In this document: in pieces, positions 34,866 through 38,696 of the stretch
How positions within the stretch are numbered: the stretch's first letter is position 1
Layout of the letters: every line of letters starts with the position of its first letter
NCBI GenBank assembly: GCA_964655005.1
Contig: CAZZKE010000021.1
Coordinates: forward strand, 1 to 38,696
DNA: 38,696 bases
DNA from: CAZZKE01 sp964655005
Lineage (GTDB): Bacteria; Pseudomonadota; Alphaproteobacteria; Rhodospirillales; JABHCV01
Direction: 5' to 3'
Notes under the pieces: generated by a model
The model's input: only the letters and a program-made list of their open reading frames with translations
The model's database searches: none
Told to the model about the DNA's origin: nothing
Position numbers and translations under genes: made by a program

Positions 34866-34926
34866 AACCGATTCCGTTTATCCTGTGCGGTAGCGAAGTA
34901 TGATCCCGTTTCCGGGGTTCGCGCCG

Positions 34927-35586
34927 TTACCCGGCGAGCTTCGCCTTGAGCTCCGTCAATTCATCTTCGACGCCGCTTTCGGCGGCCAGATCGGCGAAAT
35001 CATCGTCAAGAGTCCGGACCTTGCCCAGATCGAAGGATTCGGCATCGGCCTCCAGCTCGTCGATGCGGCGCTCCAGATTTTGATAACGCGTCATGGCCTC
35101 GTCGATTCTGCCATCATGGAGAGTACGACGGACATGGACCCGTTTTTGCGCCGTTTTCAACCGGATTTCCACCGCCTTTTTCTTGGTTTTCGCTTCCGCC
35201 AACTTCGATTGCAATCGCCCCAGATCGTCATTGTACTTACCCAGCGACTCCTCGACGACAACAATTTCCCGGCGTAGCGTATCGGCCTGATCGGCGATCT
35301 TGTGCTTGGCGATCAAGGCCCCCTTGGCCAGGTCTTCGCGATTCTTCGACAAGGCGAATTCGGCCTTCTTCTGCCACTGGGCGGCGGCTTCATCCAGGGA
35401 TTCCAGGCGGCGGGTGATTTCCTTTTTGTCGGCGATGGTCTTGACCGCCGCCGAGCGGACTTCGACCAGGGTGTCTTCCATTTCCTGAATCATCAGGCGG
35501 ATCATTTTCTCGGGATCCTCCGCGCTGTCCAGAATAGAATTGATGTTGGAATGAACGATATCGCTAAGTCGGGAAAAGATAGTCAT
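34927..35586 (-). CDS. pspA: Phage shock protein A
   Basis: PspA of 219 residues belongs to the PspA/IM30/ESCRT-III family. It binds PspF in unstressed cells and forms membrane-supporting scaffolds under stress. The protein is almost entirely coiled coil. Family marks are MTIFSRLSDIVHSNINSIL, DPEKMIRLMIQEMEDTLVEVR, and the central helix with LGRLQSKLAEAKTKKK. The ATG at 35586 gives the family start. The frame is open 22 codons further upstream, but those codons run through the sigma-54 promoter. It is the first gene of the pspABC operon. Confidence 0.96.
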   Translation of the reverse strand: MTIFSRLSDIVHSNINSILDSAEDPEKMIRLMIQEMEDTLVEVRSAAVKTIADKKEITRRLESLDEAAAQWQKKAEFALSKNREDLAKGALIAKHKIADQADTLRREIVVVEESLGKYNDDLGRLQSKLAEAKTKKKAVEIRLKTAQKRVHVRRTLHDGRIDEAMTRYQNLERRIDELEADAESFDLGKVRTLDDDFADLAAESGVEDELTELKAKLAG

Positions 35587-35634
35587 GACGCCCTCATTTA
35601 ACTGATTGAAGTATTTGTGGTTGCAGCCATGGAA

Positions 35635-35652
35635 TTGCAGGAGCCGTGCCAA
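35635..35652 (-). promoter_or_regulatory. Sigma-54 promoter of the psp operon
   Basis: On the minus strand TTGGCACGGCTCCTGCAA gives GG at -24 and GC at -12 with exactly ten bases between, matching the TGGCAC-N5-TTGC consensus except one base. Transcription would start about 38 bases before the pspA ATG. Control by the divergent PspF is expected. Confidence 0.88.
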
Positions 35653-35703
35653 TTAGATAACCTATTGAAAATAAATGATTGTACAAAACACCAGTTGCAT
35701 GTT

Positions 35704-35741
35704 TTAGCGTTTTTCACTAATAATTAGCGACATTATTAGCG
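35704..35741 (-). promoter_or_regulatory. Probable PspF enhancer sites: three CGCTAA repeats
   Basis: CGCTAA (minus strand) occurs three times, at 35704-35709, 35724-35729 and 35736-35741. The spacing is 20 and 12 bases, and the sites lie 50-90 bases upstream of the sigma-54 promoter. CGCTAA is also found in the E. coli PspF upstream activating sequence. The sites reach the pspF start, which fits autorepression of pspF. Confidence 0.6.
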
Positions 35742-35745
35742 GAAT

Positions 35746-36744
35746 ATGCTAATTTTACTCATGCTCGACCCGCTACCCCCGATCCTTGGCGAAGACCCGC
35801 TGTTTCTCGACGCCATAGAACGATGCTCTCATCTGGCGATTGCCAACAAGCCGTGTCTGGTCGTCGGCGAGCGCGGCACCGGCAAGGAGCTGTTCGCCGG
35901 GCGATTGCACTATTTGTCGGACCGGTGGAACGGGCCGCTGGTGAAGATCAATTGCGCGGCGTTGAGCGAAAACCTGCTGGAATCCGAATTGTTCGGCCAC
36001 GAGGCGGGCGCTTTCACCGGCGCCCGGCAACGCCGGGCCGGGCGGTTCGAACGGGCCGATGGCGGCACCCTGATCATGGACGAAATCGCCAATGCCTCGA
36101 AGGCGGTCCAGGAAAACGTCTTGCGGGTTATCGAATACGGCGAATTTGAACGGGTCGGGGGCACGGCGTCCCTGAAAGTGGATGTCCGGGTCATCGGTTC
36201 GACCAACGCCGATTTGCCGGCCCTGGTGCGAAGCGGTCACTTTCGCGCCGACCTGCTGGATCGCCTGGCCTTTGACGTTATCACCATACCGCCATTACGC
36301 GCCCGCTTTGGCGATATTTTACCGATGGCCGAGGCATTCGCCCGGGACATTTCCCGGGATTTCAAGCTGCCGGCGTTTCCCGGCTTTTCGAAGCGGGCCG
36401 AACAGACGCTGATGGGCCACGACTGGCCCGGCAACGTCAGGGAATTACGCAATGCGGTCGAGCGTTCGGTTTTCGCATCGCCGTCGGACGGCGCGGCCAT
36501 CGACGATATCAAACTGGATCCCTTCGACAGTCCATGGCGCCCCGGCAACAAGCCGGAAACGGCGGCCACGGCGAAGCAGGAGAATTTCACCGAAGCCGTC
36601 GCCGATTTCGAGCGCAACCTGCTGGAAACGGCGCTGCTGGCCGCCAAACACAACCAAAAGGAAGCCGCCAGCCGTCTCCAGCTAGGCTATCACCAGTTCC
36701 GGCGATTGATGCAAAAACACGCCGTTGGTTCCCGCCGCCGGTGA
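35746..36744 (+). CDS. pspF: Sigma-54-dependent activator PspF
   Basis: Bacterial enhancer-binding protein of 332 residues that activates the psp operon. As in E. coli there is no receiver domain, because PspA binding controls it. The AAA+ domain shows Walker A GERGTGKE, the sigma-54-contacting loop GAFTGA in FGHEAGAFTGARQ, and the Walker B region GTLIMDEI. It also has NVLRVIEYGEFERVGG and the GHDWPGNVRELRNAVERSV segment. A C-terminal helix-turn-helix reads NQKEAASRLQLGYHQFRRLM. The ATG at 35746 is given. A second in-frame ATG at 35761 would align exactly with the E. coli start and is equally possible. The gene is divergent from pspA across the sigma-54 promoter and enhancer sites. Confidence 0.95.
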   Translation: MLILLMLDPLPPILGEDPLFLDAIERCSHLAIANKPCLVVGERGTGKELFAGRLHYLSDRWNGPLVKINCAALSENLLESELFGHEAGAFTGARQRRAGRFERADGGTLIMDEIANASKAVQENVLRVIEYGEFERVGGTASLKVDVRVIGSTNADLPALVRSGHFRADLLDRLAFDVITIPPLRARFGDILPMAEAFARDISRDFKLPAFPGFSKRAEQTLMGHDWPGNVRELRNAVERSVFASPSDGAAIDDIKLDPFDSPWRPGNKPETAATAKQENFTEAVADFERNLLETALLAAKHNQKEAASRLQLGYHQFRRLMQKHAVGSRRR

Positions 36745-36803
36745 TTGAACGGCGCCTGTTTTCCTTGACCTGCCGCCCCCCGCGCCATATAGATATTGCC
36801 CTA

Positions 36804-36858
36804 TGTGGTGATTTGCACGACCGGCTTGCGACCACAAAAAATATTCGCTAAAAGGTCG
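36804..36858 (+). ncRNA. SAM-II riboswitch
   Basis: The stem TGTGGT (36804-36809) pairs with ACCACA (36831-36836). The loop carries GATTTG and CCGGCTTGC, and the 3' partner TTCGCTAAAAGGTC completes the pseudoknot. These are the conserved elements of the SAM-II (metA-motif) class. It lies upstream of metZ and just before an intrinsic terminator, so binding of S-adenosylmethionine would shut off methionine synthesis. Confidence 0.92.
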
Positions 36859-36868
36859 GCGCTCGTAG

Positions 36869-36899
36869 AGCCCTGACCGTCGCCGTTGGGGCTTTTTTT
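36869..36899 (+). terminator. Intrinsic terminator of the SAM-II leader
   Basis: A 9-base stem (36869-36877 with 36885-36893, two G-T wobbles) and a seven-base loop are followed by a run of seven T. It lies between the SAM-II aptamer and metZ. GGTC at 36854, just after the aptamer, can pair with GACC at 36875 inside the stem and may act as antiterminator. Confidence 0.88.
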
Positions 36900-36949
36900 G
36901 TCCGCCCCGGTTCGAAAACAGGACAAGCGCAAAAAACGAGAGAACCCAA

Positions 36950-38149
36950 ATGAGCCCCGATAAAATCGATCCCGAGACCTGGCGCCCGGCAACCCAACTG
37001 GTTCGTGGCGGAATGATGCGCAGCGGGTTCGATGAAACCAGCGAGGCGCTCTATATGACTTCGGGCTATGTTTACGCATCGCCGGAAGAAGCCGAGGCCG
37101 CGTTCAAGGGCGAGACCGACCACTTCGTCTATTCCCGCTACGGCAACCCGACGCTGGCCATGTTCGAACAGCGCCTGGCCGCGGTTGAAGGCGCTAAATT
37201 CTGCAATGGCGTGGCCAGCGGCATGGCCGCCGTGTTCGCCGCCCTGGCCTGTCAGGCGAAAACCGGCGACAGAATCGTCGCCTCGCGCGCCCTGTTCGGG
37301 TCCTGTCATTACGTTATCAGCGAATTGCTGCCGAACTACGGCATTGAATTTGAACTGGTCGACGGCAGGGACCTGGGCCAGTGGGAACGGGCCTTGGCAA
37401 GCCCGGTAAAAGCCGTGTTCATGGAGACGCCATCGAACCCGAGGCTGGAAATCATCGACCTGAAAGCGGTATGCGAGATGGCCCACGAAGCCGGGGCCAG
37501 GGTCGTCCTGGACAATGTATTCGCCACGCCGGTACTGCAAAAACCGCTGCGCCTGGGCGTCGATATAGTCGTCTATTCATCGACCAAGCACATCGACGGA
37601 CAGGGCCGGGCCATGGGTGGGGCGATCCTGAGTAACGATGAACAATTCGCCCAGGATTTGCTGAAACCATTCCTGCGCAACACCGGCCCGGCGATGAGCC
37701 CGTTCAACGCCTGGCTGATGCTAAAGGGGATGGAGACGCTGGACCTGCGGGTCGAACGGATGAGCGCCAACGCGCTCGATGTGGCGGCCTTCCTGGAAAG
37801 CCGGCCCGGCATCGAACGGGTATTTTATCCGGGGCTGGCCAGCCACCCGCAACACGAATTGGCCATGGCGCAGATGAAAAGCGGCTCGACGGTGGTATCC
37901 TTCGATGTTGCGGGCGGGCGGGAACCGGCGTTCCGGCTGCTGAACGGGCTTGGCATCATCGATATTTCCAATAATCTGGGTGATTCGAAAAGCCTGATAA
38001 CCCATCCGGCGACGACCACCCACCACCGCCTGAAACCGGAACAACGGGCCGCGATGGGCGTCGGCGACGGCCTGATCCGGTTATCCATCGGCCTGGAAGA
38101 CGCCGACGACCTGAAAGAAGATCTGGGCCGCGCCCTGGAAAGACTTTAG
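36950..38149 (+). CDS. metZ: O-succinylhomoserine sulfhydrylase
   Basis: PLP enzyme of 399 residues that makes homocysteine from O-succinylhomoserine and sulfide in methionine synthesis. It belongs to the Cys/Met metabolism fold-type I family. YSRYGNPTLAMFEQRLAAVEG, SGMAAVFAAL and METPSNPRLEIID precede the PLP-binding lysine K213 in VVYSSTKHIDGQGRAMGG. SLITHPATTTHHRL and GLIRLSIGLED close the domain. The segment STKHIDGQGR and the lack of a cystathionine-specific pattern favour MetZ over MetB or MetC. The SAM-II riboswitch and terminator upstream fit methionine repression. The stop overlaps the stop of the convergent rhodanese gene. Confidence 0.94.
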   Translation: MSPDKIDPETWRPATQLVRGGMMRSGFDETSEALYMTSGYVYASPEEAEAAFKGETDHFVYSRYGNPTLAMFEQRLAAVEGAKFCNGVASGMAAVFAALACQAKTGDRIVASRALFGSCHYVISELLPNYGIEFELVDGRDLGQWERALASPVKAVFMETPSNPRLEIIDLKAVCEMAHEAGARVVLDNVFATPVLQKPLRLGVDIVVYSSTKHIDGQGRAMGGAILSNDEQFAQDLLKPFLRNTGPAMSPFNAWLMLKGMETLDLRVERMSANALDVAAFLESRPGIERVFYPGLASHPQHELAMAQMKSGSTVVSFDVAGGREPAFRLLNGLGIIDISNNLGDSKSLITHPATTTHHRLKPEQRAAMGVGDGLIRLSIGLEDADDLKEDLGRALERL

Positions 38150-38571
38150 CCCTGCACCCAGGGCAGGCCGTCGACCTTCCAGCCGTTAACCGTGCCCCGG
38201 TGATTGCTGGCATCCTTGTCGCCCTCGAAACCGTAAGCGACGTTGTAACACGACCGGAAACCGGCGGCGGTAAGGGCGATAGCGGCCGATTTCGAACGCT
38301 GGCCGGAACGGCAGATAATCAGCAGGTCGGCGCTTTTATCGACCCCCGATTGTTCTACCTGGCGGATAAAATCGACATTAAGCCGCATGTCGGGAAACAG
38401 CTTCCATGGCGCCAGCACCGGCTGACGACCGAGAGCGGCGGTGTCGGGAACGCCGACATAGGTCCATTCCGCCGGGGTCCGCACATCGAGCAGGCCCGCC
38501 GACCGGTCCGTCGCCAGCATATCCCAGGCCTGTTTCGGCGTAAGGTCGCCCGCGTAAGTTCCGCTGTTCAC
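38146..38571 (-). CDS. Rhodanese-like domain protein
   Basis: Single-domain rhodanese of 141 residues from a GTG at 38571, which has a GGGAG ribosome binding site nine bases upstream. The frame stays open to 38667, but the extra residues are unlike the family. LLDVRTPAEWTYVGVP is the CH2A-type motif, and the active-site loop is ICRSGQRS with the catalytic cysteine. Such proteins carry sulfane sulfur as a persulfide or serve as cyanide:thiosulfate sulfurtransferases. The partner is unknown. Being next to metZ it may handle sulfur for that pathway, but the genes are convergent, not co-transcribed. Confidence 0.88.
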   Translation of the reverse strand: MNSGTYAGDLTPKQAWDMLATDRSAGLLDVRTPAEWTYVGVPDTAALGRQPVLAPWKLFPDMRLNVDFIRQVEQSGVDKSADLLIICRSGQRSKSAAIALTAAGFRSCYNVAYGFEGDKDASNHRGTVNGWKVDGLPWVQG

Positions 38572-38696
38572 ATCGTTGCTCCCGTAACCACAGACATGCC
38601 TGTTCTTTACATCCTGCCGGACCCGTTGCAAGGGGCCGGCGGACGGCGAGTCAGGCCGCCTTGCCATCCTGCCACCGAGACCGGATACTAGCGGGG

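Noticed and set aside
1..38696. CRISPR arrays, rRNA or tRNA genes, phage structural genes
   Set aside because: None seen: no regularly spaced direct repeats, no tRNA-like cloverleaf or T-loop pattern, and no phage gene families.

Overview
The window looks like a chromosomal segment of an alphaproteobacterium, most likely from the Rhodospirillales or a neighbouring lineage. The basis is the purL-bolA-grxD gene order, an HNH gene next to gluQRS, a SAM-II riboswitch in front of metZ, a plant/alphaproteobacterial-type gshA next to rsmE sequence, and high-GC codon use. No rRNA, tRNA or CRISPR array was found.

Layout. (1) 1-6.7 kb is housekeeping: the 3' part of purL, bolA, grxD, a strong terminator, a class III nucleotide cyclase overlapping an isoprenylcysteine-methyltransferase-like membrane protein, a 62-residue orphan, rpsD, an HNH nuclease and gluQRS. 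(2) 6.7-12.3 kb (minus strand) is a compact glycan cluster: a secreted clan GH-A-like glycoside hydrolase, two family 2 glycosyltransferases and a PAPS-dependent sulfotransferase. (3) 12.5-19.4 kb (plus strand, divergent from the glycan cluster) encodes an exported TPR protein of unknown function, a pentaheme cytochrome, an outer-membrane beta-barrel and a cytochrome c554-like tetraheme protein. (4) 19.4-22.8 kb holds a CysN-CysC fusion with a strongly shortened GTPase domain, a GmhA-like SIS isomerase and a short FtsZ paralogue. (5) 22.8-29.5 kb looks like an inserted block of lower GC. It has a transposase remnant on the left, then a dimethylglycine-dehydrogenase-type flavoprotein, an Asp/Glu-racemase-like protein, a LysR regulator and an MttB-family methyltransferase. 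On the right is a repeat-rich tract that runs into a 5'-truncated rsmE. (6) 29.9-38.7 kb returns to core genes: gshA, an EAL-CZB c-di-GMP phosphodiesterase, tldD, the psp operon (pspA-pspB-pspC with divergent pspF and a sigma-54 promoter), metZ behind a SAM-II riboswitch and terminator, and a rhodanese.

How the genes may work together. Regions 2-4 form the most unusual part. A glycan-building and sulfating operon diverges from a multiheme cytochrome/porin operon, and an atypical PAPS-synthesis protein follows. This could be a cell-surface system combining a sulfated polysaccharide with trans-envelope electron transfer, but that link is inference from gene order. Region 5 looks like a methylated-amine (betaine or dimethylglycine type) catabolic module with its own regulator. 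The psp genes carry a nearly textbook regulatory region.

Limits: all calls rest on reading motifs by eye. No database search, HMM or structure prediction was run.
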